Below, one piece after another: positions 46,638-53,796 of a DNA stretch of 64,000 bases. The stretch spans positions 1,302,001-1,366,000 of the forward strand of contig NZ_OU015321.1 of NCBI RefSeq assembly GCF_907163105.1, in the 5' to 3' direction. Position 1 is the stretch's first letter, and the number at the start of each line of letters is the position of its first letter. A model generated the notes under the pieces. It was not told the origin of the DNA and did no database searches. It was given only the letters and a program-made list of their open reading frames with translations. The position numbers and the translations under genes are program-made. This stretch comes from Cloacibacterium caeni (GTDB taxonomy: Bacteria; Bacteroidota; Bacteroidia; Flavobacteriales; Weeksellaceae).

Positions 46638-47177
46638 TTAATTTAATTGAAATTCTTTTTTCACTTGGCTAAGCTTTGTTCTCACAGAGGTATCTACCTG
46701 TTGGTCTCCTACTCTTAAGATATACCCGCCAATAATTTCAGGGTTTACTACCACATTTAGGTCGTAGTTTTTAGTATGGTCTACTAAAGATGAAGATTTT
46801 ACAATGTCTTCTACATTTTTCTGAGACAGTTCAGAAGCTACGGTTAAGGTAACTCTCTGTACGCCTTGTAAGTCTTCTACTTTATTGATAAACTCTTGTG
46901 CTATATCTTGTAGATGACTTTCTCTACCTTGTTTAATCACCAAAGTAATGAGATTCTTACTTAATTGTGAAAACTGAGCAAAGATTTCTAAGGCTGCTTT
47001 GGTTTTCTTTTTAGCGTCTATGATTGGCGAAGCAAAGAAGTTTTTTAATTCTTTAGATTCATTAAAAATCTTTACTACATCTTTCATTTCCGAAAAAATA
47101 GAAGCCGTGTTCCCAGACTCTTGAGTAAAGTCTAGTAAACCTTGTGCATATCTTTTCGCTACTTTAGAGGTTAGCAT
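46638..47177 (-). CDS. atpH: ATP synthase F1 subunit delta
   Basis: 179 residues. Stalk subunit that joins F1 to the b subunits. N-terminal helical domain ([18 protein letters not shown]) and C-terminal signature [31 protein letters not shown]. It is 1 bp after atpF and 16 bp before atpA. Confidence 0.95.
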   Translation of the reverse strand: MLTSKVAKRYAQGLLDFTQESGNTASIFSEMKDVVKIFNESKELKNFFASPIIDAKKKTKAALEIFAQFSQLSKNLITLVIKQGRESHLQDIAQEFINKVEDLQGVQRVTLTVASELSQKNVEDIVKSSSLVDHTKNYDLNVVVNPEIIGGYILRVGDQQVDTSVRTKLSQVKKEFQLN

Positions 47178-47178
47178 A

Positions 47179-47676
47179 TTAATTTAAGTTAGATTTATTA
47201 ATGATTTTTTCAACTAATGCATTGTGAGCATCAGCATTATCTAATTTTTGTTTTAGAATAGTTTCTGCAATTTCTACAGAAAGAGAACCAATTTGATTTT
47301 TGATATCAGCCATTGCTGCATTTTTCTCAGCATTGATTGATTGTTTTGCTTGTTCAATCATTTTGTCTCCTTCAGATTTTGCAAGGTCTTTTGCTTCTCC
47401 TACGATTTTGTCTTTTAACTCTCTTGCTTCTTTTAAGATGGCATCACGTTCAGCTTTAGCTTCGCGGATGATTCTCTCATTGTCTGCTTTAAGATTTGCA
47501 ACTTCTTCTTTAGCCAATTTAGCTTGGTTAATAGCGTCTTGAATAGAAACTTCTCTCTCATTTAAAGCAGTAAGAATAGGTTTCCATGCAAATTTCCCTA
47601 ACACGAAAAGAAGTATCAAGAAAATAACTGACTGAATGATGAACAAACCTGACGAAAAATTCTCTAATAATCCCAT
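47179..47676 (-). CDS. atpF: ATP synthase F0 subunit b
   Basis: 165 residues: one N-terminal membrane segment (GLFIIQSVIFLILLFVLGKFAWKPI) and a long charged coiled coil, as expected for the peripheral stalk. Next to atpH and atpE in the usual order. Confidence 0.95.
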   Translation of the reverse strand: MGLLENFSSGLFIIQSVIFLILLFVLGKFAWKPILTALNEREVSIQDAINQAKLAKEEVANLKADNERIIREAKAERDAILKEARELKDKIVGEAKDLAKSEGDKMIEQAKQSINAEKNAAMADIKNQIGSLSVEIAETILKQKLDNADAHNALVEKIINKSNLN

Positions 47677-47761
47677 AAGATTTTTATATATTTTTTTTAT
47701 TTAATTTTTAAAAACACTTCCCGTAACCAACCGTTACGGGTGAGTGCTATTTTTTTGAGTC

Positions 47762-47956
47762 TTAGTTTACAGCAAATAATGCAGCAAATGCAAGACCTTC
47801 AACTAGTGCAGCAGCAATAAGCATTGCAGTTTGTAATTTACCAGCTTGTTCTGGCTGACGAGCCATACCTTCTAAAGCAGCAGCACCGATTTTACCGATA
47901 CCTAAACCTGCTCCGATTACTACTAAACCTGCACCTACTAGTTTTGGAATTTCCAT
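47762..47956 (-). CDS. atpE: ATP synthase F0 subunit c
   Basis: 64 residues forming a two-helix hairpin of the rotor ring. The polar loop reads ARQPE and the ion-binding glutamate is in LVEGLAFAA, followed by Gly. There is no serine after it and no glutamine in helix 1, so proton rather than sodium coupling is expected. The spacer after atpB (47957-48072) contains CTTGGCT and GAGTTT short repeats. Confidence 0.95.
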   Translation of the reverse strand: MEIPKLVGAGLVVIGAGLGIGKIGAAALEGMARQPEQAGKLQTAMLIAAALVEGLAFAALFAVN

Positions 47957-48072
47957 AATATATAATTTTAAAAATTAGTTTCTACTTTTATGTTTTGAGT
48001 TTTGAAATCCGAGTTTCGAGTTCAAAATGATAACTTTTTACTTGGCTCTTGGCTCTTTTCACTTGTTTCTTA

Positions 48073-49233
48073 TTAGTGATGAGCTTCTTCGTGGTGGTGT
48101 TCTTCATTTGCCATACCGAAGTAAACCGCAGAAAGCATGGTGAAGATATACGCTTGTAAGAATGCTACTAATATCTCTAATAAATACAATACAAATGTTA
48201 AGAATGGGAATGCAACGCCTGCAATTACATTTTGGAAGTAATAAATCATTGCAATTAATGACATAATTACGATGTGACCTGCTGACATGTTTGCAAAGAG
48301 ACGTATTAACAATGCAAACGGCTTAATGATCATCCCGATTAATTCGATAGGAATCATTACCAATTTCATTAAGAACGGTAAACCTGGCATCCAGAAGATG
48401 TGTTGCCAATAGTTTCTGTTTGCCGTAAACTGCGTAATGATGAAGGTAAAAATTGCTAAAGCAGCTGTAATGGCTAAATTCCCTGTTACATTAATCCCGA
48501 AAGGTAATAAACCAAATACGTTCAGGAATAAAATGAAGAAGAAAATAGTCAATAAATAAGAAATATATTTGTGATATTTCGCTCCGATGTTTGGAATAGC
48601 AATCTCATCTCTGATGAAGATTACCAGTGGTTCGAATAATTTACCTGCACCTGTAGGAATTGGTGATTTCTTATAATTTCTAGCCATAGAACCGAAAATT
48701 ACAATCATCAATAACGATGCGCATAAAATCATTAAAACACTTTTCGTGATAGATAAGTCTAAAACTTTTGCATTGGTAGCGTGACCGTGGTCATCTAAAG
48801 TAATGGCACCAGAAGCATCTGTTTTCACAATTTTTTCGTGGTAAAGAGCGTAGTTTGCACCTTTGCTTTCTACTACATTATATTTTTTGCCATGGGCATC
48901 TTTCAATTCTTTACCGTGGTGAAATTCTGAACTCATGAATGCGTGAAGACCGTTTGCTTCATCATAGAAAATAACAGGAAGTGGAAAACCCCAGTGTTCT
49001 TCTGTACCGTCAGCTTTCTTTTCCACCATAATATCAAAGCTGTGAGCATCTAACAAGTGATGGTCTATAAACTCCTTATTTTCTTTCTTTATTTGTTCTT
49101 TTTCTGCTTCTTCGGCACTTACCACTTTGGTTTCTGTAGCAGGTTTAGTTTCTGCTGCAGCTTCGTGATGTTGCGCTAAAGAAAGTGAAAATGTAGATAA
49201 AAAACCGATTAATAAAACTCCTCTTTTCAGCAT
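48073..49233 (-). CDS. atpB: ATP synthase F0 subunit a, with long periplasmic N-terminus
   Basis: 386 residues, about 120 more than the E. coli protein. The extension begins with a signal-like helix (LKRGVLLIGFLSTFSLSLAQ) and a charged region, the usual Bacteroidetes form. The membrane part holds the essential arginine in LIRLFANMSAGHIVIMSL, and the last helix reads LLEILVAFLQAYIFTMLSAVYFG. The C-terminus is histidine-rich (HHHEEAHH). Confidence 0.95.
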   Translation of the reverse strand: MLKRGVLLIGFLSTFSLSLAQHHEAAAETKPATETKVVSAEEAEKEQIKKENKEFIDHHLLDAHSFDIMVEKKADGTEEHWGFPLPVIFYDEANGLHAFMSSEFHHGKELKDAHGKKYNVVESKGANYALYHEKIVKTDASGAITLDDHGHATNAKVLDLSITKSVLMILCASLLMIVIFGSMARNYKKSPIPTGAGKLFEPLVIFIRDEIAIPNIGAKYHKYISYLLTIFFFILFLNVFGLLPFGINVTGNLAITAALAIFTFIITQFTANRNYWQHIFWMPGLPFLMKLVMIPIELIGMIIKPFALLIRLFANMSAGHIVIMSLIAMIYYFQNVIAGVAFPFLTFVLYLLEILVAFLQAYIFTMLSAVYFGMANEEHHHEEAHH

Positions 49234-49297
49234 TGATTTATGTTATTTTAAAAGTTTTGCAAAAATATGATAAAAAAACAAATTAACAAAGTATGAA

Positions 49298-49669
49298 TTA
49301 GTTATTTTTTTGTTCTTTCAATAAACCGATTGCGAACAATGTTTCTAACAGTAGAGAAACCAAGTAAGGCGGTATAAAATGATACTTGTGATATGGCACT
49401 TCGGATAAGTGTAATTTATTCATTACCAAGAACATAATACTCAACTTAAAGAGCATGAGCCCCATAAAAGTAAAACCGATATACTCGGGATAAATCTTTT
49501 TGACAATAGACATAATGGTGATTACCATCATAAATAAAATGGTTAAGAAAAGATAATAGCGAATAAATATTACTTGAAAGTCATTTACATAAAGTTGCCA
49601 TATCGCAAAATGTAAAAAAAAGACCAGAATAAAAAGAACAATGTATAACCAAGAGGTAGACTGTTTCAT
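49298..49669 (-). CDS. Membrane protein of the ATP synthase operon
   Basis: 123 residues with four membrane segments (LYIVLFILVFFLHFAIWQLYV, YYLFLTILFMMVITIMSIV, FTFMGLMLFKLSIMFLVM, YLVSLLLETLFAIGLL). It sits where AtpI lies in other operons, but its sequence is not clearly AtpI-like. Probably an assembly or stability factor for F0. Between atpZ (5 bp) and atpB. Confidence 0.8.
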   Translation of the reverse strand: MKQSTSWLYIVLFILVFFLHFAIWQLYVNDFQVIFIRYYLFLTILFMMVITIMSIVKKIYPEYIGFTFMGLMLFKLSIMFLVMNKLHLSEVPYHKYHFIPPYLVSLLLETLFAIGLLKEQKNN

Positions 49670-49674
49670 GCGTG

Positions 49675-49938
49675 TTATTTGTTTATATTTTCTAATTGTT
49701 TTAAGGTACTGTACAAGGCTAATCCTAATCCTGCTAAACCGATGGCTACGGTTAATAAATCATTGGGCAATTCTAGATAATCATTAATTTTCTTCCCGCC
49801 CCAAAATCCTAAAGCAATGATGGCCAACATCTGAAACACAATGGAAGAATAAATTCCGTACAAGCGCATGGGATTTTTTTTGTACTCTTCCTTTTGTTCT
49901 TCAGGAGTTTTCGGAGTATTTTGGTCTTGTAGAGCCAT
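49675..49938 (-). CDS. atpZ: AtpZ/AtpI family protein
   Basis: 87 residues: a charged N-terminus and two membrane helices (IYSSIVFQMLAIIALGFWGGKKI and LLTVAIGLAGLGLALYSTLKQL), with the GGKKIND motif of the family. It is thought to help assemble the c ring or carry divalent ions. First gene of the operon; a 14-bp palindrome lies 53 bp upstream of its start. Confidence 0.85.
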   Translation of the reverse strand: MALQDQNTPKTPEEQKEEYKKNPMRLYGIYSSIVFQMLAIIALGFWGGKKINDYLELPNDLLTVAIGLAGLGLALYSTLKQLENINK

Positions 49939-49990
49939 TGTTTTTAATTTGGTGTAAAACTATATAAATCTGAGCGGAATGACAAAAAAT

Positions 49991-50004
49991 ATGACAAATG
50001 TCAT
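49991..50004. promoter_or_regulatory. Palindrome upstream of the ATP synthase operon
   Basis: ATGACA-AA-TGTCAT, a perfect 6-bp inverted repeat, 53 bp before atpZ. It has the form of an operator for a dimeric regulator. No regulator is known to me for it. Confidence 0.35.
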
Positions 50005-50084
50005 GTTTATAGAATTAAAAAGACTAGCACTCGCCTTTTCATAATTTTAAAAGAAGATTTTATGGATGATTGGCTACCCTTTAG

Positions 50085-50128
50085 TTATACATTCCTTATA
50101 CATTCCTTTGACTTTCCTTTGACTTTCC
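50085..50128. repeat. Four 11-bp tandem repeats beside the integron integrase
   Basis: Two copies of TTATACATTCC followed by two of TTTGACTTTCC. The period of 11 bp is one helical turn. They lie between the ATP synthase operon and the 3' end of the recombinase gene, near the left edge of the integron. Confidence 0.85.
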
Positions 50129-50166
50129 TTTGGGGTGAGCTGAAAATGGAATTTTTTTGGAGAGAA

Positions 50167-51234
50167 TTATAAAAAATCAAGAGGACTTTTTATTTTTGAT
50201 TTAGAAACATCTGTAACATGGGTATAGATTTGGGTAGTTTTAATAGAATTATGCCCCAAAAGTTCCTGCAAAAATCTAATATCCGCCCCACTTTCTATAA
50301 GATGAGTGGCGTAACTGTGTCTCAAACCGTGTATACCAATGGTTTTGTTGATTTTAGCATTTTTGAGTGCATTTTTAAAAACCATCTGTACACTTCTCAC
50401 CGAATATGCACCACCGTATTGACCTTCGAAAAGATAATCTTTTGGCTTGTATTCTTTATAATAAGTTCGCAATAGAGGTAATATAGACTCCGGCAAATTG
50501 GTATACCTATCTTTTTTTCCTTTTGCACCAGCAATTAAAACCATCATATCCTCAGAATTAATATGCTCTATTTTAAGATTTACAATTTCGGAAACCCTTA
50601 AACCCATTCCATAAGAAAGCTGGAGCATGAGGAGATGTTTAGGATTAGATGTTTGCTTGAAAATCTTTTTAATTTCTGATTTTGTGAGCATTTTAGGAAG
50701 CAATTTTGGTGTTTTAGGACGTGGAATATCAAAAAACATTTTTTCCCTGTGCAACACTTTTTCGAAATAAAACTTTATTGCATTAATTCTGCTATTGAGA
50801 TGATTTTCTTTAATATTTTCTTTTTTAATACAATATAGAAAATAATCTTTCAATCTCTCTTGTGTAAGTTCATTTACAGAGTAATGCTTAATTGTTCTAA
50901 GCAAATGCGCAAATTCTGTAGTGTAGGTTCTAATGGTATTCTTACTATATGCTTTTAGTTTTAATTGATTTCTAAACCGCAAAAAAGCTTCTTGGTTATT
51001 AGGTGCTATACTTGCTATAAGTTCATCTCCTATTTCGCTAGGATTAATTTGTAAAGCAGTACGTATAGATGGTAAATCTGGCAAATACCATGCTTTATGA
51101 GTACTGCTCCACTTTACAGACGAGAAACGCTCTCTAAGTTCCTTAATCAAGGTATAATCTTTGGGAAAAGTAATCCAAATGACTTTTTTAGAATAGTGTT
51201 CTCCTATACTGAATTTGTATAAATTAAAATCCAT
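50167..51234 (-). CDS. XerC/IntI-like tyrosine recombinase (putative integron integrase)
   Basis: 355 residues. Residues 1-70 form an unusual N-terminal extension (KVIWITFPKDYTLIKELRERFSSVKWSSTHKAWYLP). Then come a SAM-like core-binding domain (about 78-165) and a catalytic domain with all expected residues: Arg in GLRVSE, Lys in AGAKGKKDR, GIHGLRHSYATHL, LLGHNSIKTTQIYTHV. The end IKSPLDFL resembles the VRSPLD tail of IntI proteins. The extra helix region that distinguishes IntI between the second box and HxLRH seems absent; the sequence passes directly from KPKDYLFEGQYGG to VQMVFKNAL. Its 5' end faces the presumed attI and cassettes. Confidence 0.88.
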   Translation of the reverse strand: MDFNLYKFSIGEHYSKKVIWITFPKDYTLIKELRERFSSVKWSSTHKAWYLPDLPSIRTALQINPSEIGDELIASIAPNNQEAFLRFRNQLKLKAYSKNTIRTYTTEFAHLLRTIKHYSVNELTQERLKDYFLYCIKKENIKENHLNSRINAIKFYFEKVLHREKMFFDIPRPKTPKLLPKMLTKSEIKKIFKQTSNPKHLLMLQLSYGMGLRVSEIVNLKIEHINSEDMMVLIAGAKGKKDRYTNLPESILPLLRTYYKEYKPKDYLFEGQYGGAYSVRSVQMVFKNALKNAKINKTIGIHGLRHSYATHLIESGADIRFLQELLGHNSIKTTQIYTHVTDVSKSKIKSPLDFL

Positions 51235-51379
51235 TTATTTATCTTTACAGGGTTCGCATTTTGTGTAGATTAAAAAAATAGAGTGCAATAAATTCTATAA
51301 ATCTCTATACGAAATACGAAACCAAATATATACAAAAAACACTGAATATATAGCATGTAGTCAAAATTTATCAAAAAAA

Positions 51380-51409
51380 TTGCACTTTCGCAAAACTTTC
51401 GTATATTTG
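51380..51409 (+). promoter_or_regulatory. Cassette promoter (Pc-like) pointing into the array
   Basis: TTG at 51380-51382, 19 bp, then TATATTTG at 51402-51409: a full match to the Bacteroidetes consensus. It points away from the recombinase gene and into the first cassette, with a predicted start near 51416. Confidence 0.6.
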
Positions 51410-51420
51410 GGTGTTATGCG
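51384..51420 (+). other. Putative attI site
   Basis: A GTTATGCG core at 51413-51420 marks the left edge of the first cassette. A directly repeated ACTTTCG (51384-51390 and 51395-51401) lies just left of it, and there is no large hairpin. Position beside the 5' end of the recombinase gene fits attI. Assignment is inferred. Confidence 0.5.
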
Positions 51421-51744
51421 TCAGCTTACGAGAGAGTCCCAATAACTAACGTGTTCATTAATAACAGAACCACCACCACAACAATATACATTGTGAATTT
51501 GACAACCATTAGGTTTTAATTGTTCGTCGCAAACAGATTTAATAACAAACACTCTATCGTCATTAAACCAATCTTTTTGGCAAACATTGTGAGTACCACC
51601 TGAAAAATCACCTTCAAGTTCAACTTGATTTTCTCTAATACCAACTACCTTAAATGGTTGGCGTCCTTTGTAAATACCTTCAATATAAACAGGGTACATA
51701 TTTAAAGCTTTGTAGCCTTTAATTGATTGTTTTTTGTATTTCAT
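51421..51744 (-). CDS. Cassette 1: small cysteine-rich protein in reverse orientation
   Basis: 107 residues from the ATG at 51744; the frame runs 13 codons further, but those fall in the attC core. Not recognised. It has six cysteines, four of them near the C-terminus (KPNGCQIHNVYCCGGGS plus SVCDEQ). No signal peptide or membrane segment. The first half is beta-like (MYPVYIEGIYKGRQPFKVVGIRENQVELEG). It reads leftwards, opposite to the usual direction of cassette genes, so the array promoter would not transcribe it as sense RNA. The stop TGA directly abuts the CGCATAAC core. Confidence 0.7.
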   Translation of the reverse strand: MKYKKQSIKGYKALNMYPVYIEGIYKGRQPFKVVGIRENQVELEGDFSGGTHNVCQKDWFNDDRVFVIKSVCDEQLKPNGCQIHNVYCCGGGSVINEHVSYWDSLVS

Positions 51745-51779
51745 TTTATCTAATTTTAAGTTTCTGAATAAAGCCGAAC

Positions 51780-51910
51780 GCATAACACTGTATTGCCAAT
51801 AGTGGCATTGAATGTTTCATCATTACTATTTTTCATAATATAAATTTTAGTTTTATCAATTAATTTTTGTTGCAGTAGTGCCACCATCGGCAATACCCGA
51901 ACCGTTATCT
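51780..51910 (+). other. attC-like site a (junction of cassettes 1 and 2)
   Basis: Begins GCATAAC and ends GTTATCT. Inside, GTATTGCCAATAGTGGCA (51790-51807) faces TGCCACCATCGGCAATAC (51879-51896), 16 of 18 positions complementary. Total 131 bp, within the known length range of attC sites. Confidence 0.65.
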
Positions 51911-51935
51911 GCTATTTTAGAAAAATCGTATATAA

Positions 51936-52259
51936 ATGAAAAATATTACATTATCAACAGAAAATTCAAGTTATTTAATTTTGGAATTAAATAAAAATCA
52001 GGCAGTCTACTATGATTTTAACTATTATATAAAAACAGAAAAAAAAATTGAGCAAATACAGTTAATTACAAATTTTCAAAATAAAAAATTCGACTTAATG
52101 GGAAAACTTGATGGGGATTTTAATTATAGTAATATTAAGGACAGTAGTCTAAATAGTACTAATAAATTTTCTGAATTTTTAAAAAAAGAAAAAATTTGTT
52201 TAGATAACAGCAAAAACAATTATTTATTTAAAGCATTTACTAAAATTAAATGTATATGA
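51936..52259 (+). CDS. Cassette 2, first gene: small hypothetical protein
   Basis: 107 residues, not recognised. Rich in Asn, Lys and Ile, with no signal peptide and no membrane segment. It shows LSTENSSYLILELNKNQAVYYDFNYYIKTEKKIEQIQLITNFQNKKFDLMG, which looks beta-rich. It starts 32 bp into the cassette and overlaps the next gene by 4 bp (ATGA). Very AT-rich compared with core genes. Confidence 0.65.
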   Translation: MKNITLSTENSSYLILELNKNQAVYYDFNYYIKTEKKIEQIQLITNFQNKKFDLMGKLDGDFNYSNIKDSSLNSTNKFSEFLKKEKICLDNSKNNYLFKAFTKIKCI

Positions 52260-52660
52260 AAAAAACACTATTCCTTTTAACGAGCGTGAGTTTAATAATA
52301 TCTTGCGATAAGAAAGAAACTTACAACGATGTTGATAGCAACGTTACTTATGAACAGCCTGTCGTCCAAACTAAATATGCGGTTGTCACAGTAGTAGTTG
52401 AAAGCAACACTGCTCAAAATGTAAAAAATCGCCTTGAAGAAATAACTAAGAGGCCAAATTCAATTGAACCTATTCAATTATTCAAATCTGATGTAATGGA
52501 AATTAATGAGCCAATTACTGAAGATTTGAAATATCGTTTGATGGATGAAGCAGAACAAAATCTTTTGAGAAAGATGCAAAAAGATTGGATTGTAACTGAC
52601 AGACAAATTTTCATTTATAATAGTTATTCTGAAGCAAGTTCTGCTCGTGCTGAAATGTAA
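52256..52660 (+). CDS. Cassette 2, second gene: small lipoprotein
   Basis: 134 residues from the ATG at 52256, which opens a lipoprotein signal (MKKTLFLLTSVSLIISC, then DKKE). The mature part, about 115 residues, is charged; it holds TKYAVVTVVVESNTAQNVKNRLEEITKRP and a tail with DEAEQNLLRKMQKDWIVTDRQIFIYNSYSEASSARAEM. Family not recognised. The stop is 10 bp before the AGATAAC core, the expected place for a cassette gene. Confidence 0.7.
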   Translation: MKKTLFLLTSVSLIISCDKKETYNDVDSNVTYEQPVVQTKYAVVTVVVESNTAQNVKNRLEEITKRPNSIEPIQLFKSDVMEINEPITEDLKYRLMDEAEQNLLRKMQKDWIVTDRQIFIYNSYSEASSARAEM

Positions 52661-52670
52661 GAAAAACAGC

Positions 52671-52694
52671 AGATAACAGTGGTAGCTGTTGCAC
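52671..52694 (+). other. attC-like site b (degenerate, 24 bp)
   Basis: AGATAAC and GTTGCAC cores separated by only 10 bp; the only pairing is AACAG / CTGTT. It is shorter than known attC sites and is probably a deletion remnant. Confidence 0.4.
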
Positions 52695-52860
52695 AACTCC
52701 TTTTTTTTAGAAAATAGTTTTCAAAAACATATATTTTGACCTCTTTAGAAGCAATTTTAGAGAGGTTTGTTTTTAAAATATTAAAATTTAGAGCGCTTAT
52801 AATGGTGTTTTTTCATGTTGTAAAGCATGGTTTTTATAAAAGTTTTAGTATATTTGAGTG

Positions 52861-52948
52861 GTGCAACATACACTGTGAATTTGCAAAATCCCAAGAACGG
52901 AAGTAAACTTCCTTCTCGGGACTTCGCAAATCCGCCGAACCGTTGGCA
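52861..52948 (+). other. attC-like site c (junction of cassettes 3 and 4)
   Basis: 88 bp between GTGCAAC and GTTGGCA. The centre folds into a long imperfect hairpin: TTTGC, TCCC, AGAA and GGAAGT are matched in order by ACTTCC, TTCT, GGGA and GCAAA. The gene-free stretch 52661-52992 consists of cassette 3 and sites b and c; a TATATTTG box at 52849-52856 lies just before site c, without a well-placed TTG. Confidence 0.6.
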
Positions 52949-52992
52949 GAAATACTACCAAAAACTACTCTTAAAAGAAAACTAATTAAAAA

Positions 52993-53784
52993 ATGAAAAA
53001 TTTATATCTTATTTTTACAATTTTTATATTAACAAGTTGTTCTACACAAAAAATACCTGACAACACTGAAAAAATAAAAGTTTTAAATTTTGGAACAGTT
53101 CATTTATCAAATTCTACAGATAATGTTACTTCAAGTTTTGACTTACAGTCTGAAAAAACAAGAAACGAAATTAATAAAGTTGTAGATGCTTTAGCAAAAT
53201 TTAAACCTACAATAATTTGTGTAGAATCACTTCCCGAAGAAGATTCTGAAATGAATAAAGGTTATCAATCATATTTGAAAGACCAAAGTTACAGAACGAA
53301 TTATGGCAAAGAAATTGACTTGATAGTATACGAAGTTGGCAGACTTTCAAACGTAAAAAAAATTTATGGCATAAATCACGATTTACAATATAATTTTGAA
53401 ACACTTGGAAAACTATTTAATTCAAATGAAGAATGGAAATCAGTATATAACAAGACAATTAATAATTATATGAAATTATCAAAATTATCATTTCTTGAAC
53501 AAATTAAAATTTTCAATACGAATCCTGCTAAAGAAAATCTGCTCTACGACCATAATTATTTTGCTATGATGAGTTTAAATGGAAATTATGAAGGAGCAGA
53601 CCAAGCAACACTTGCTTACCAAAGAAATTTGAGAATGTTTACTAATTTGAATAAAATACCTATGACTAAATCAGACAGAATATTGATAATTTTGGGAGGA
53701 ACACATACTGCATTTTTTGATCATTTCTTAAAAAATAATCCAAAATTTGAAAATATAGAACTAAAAAAGTATCTAAAACTATAA
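52993..53784 (+). CDS. Cassette 4: DUF5694/TraB-like lipoprotein
   Basis: 263 residues with a lipoprotein signal (MKNLYLIFTIFILTSC). The mature part resembles the DUF5694 / TraB-Tiki-type hydrolase-like group: VLNFGTVHLSN with a conserved histidine, KPTIICVESLPEED with a glutamate, and GGTHTAFFDHFL near the C-terminus. Activity unknown. It fills most of cassette 4, starts 50 bp after the GTTGGCA core and ends 12 bp before the next core. Confidence 0.75.
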   Translation: MKNLYLIFTIFILTSCSTQKIPDNTEKIKVLNFGTVHLSNSTDNVTSSFDLQSEKTRNEINKVVDALAKFKPTIICVESLPEEDSEMNKGYQSYLKDQSYRTNYGKEIDLIVYEVGRLSNVKKIYGINHDLQYNFETLGKLFNSNEEWKSVYNKTINNYMKLSKLSFLEQIKIFNTNPAKENLLYDHNYFAMMSLNGNYEGADQATLAYQRNLRMFTNLNKIPMTKSDRILIILGGTHTAFFDHFLKNNPKFENIELKKYLKL

Positions 53785-53796
53785 AAGCACTTCTGC

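Noticed and set aside
51745..51783. Longer start for the cassette 1 gene
   Set aside because: The extra 13 codons overlap the GCATAAC core of attC-like site a.
52849..52856. Complete promoter in the gene-free cassette
   Set aside because: The -7 box is perfect, but the nearest TTG is 28 bp upstream, outside the usual spacing, so only a possible half site is reported.
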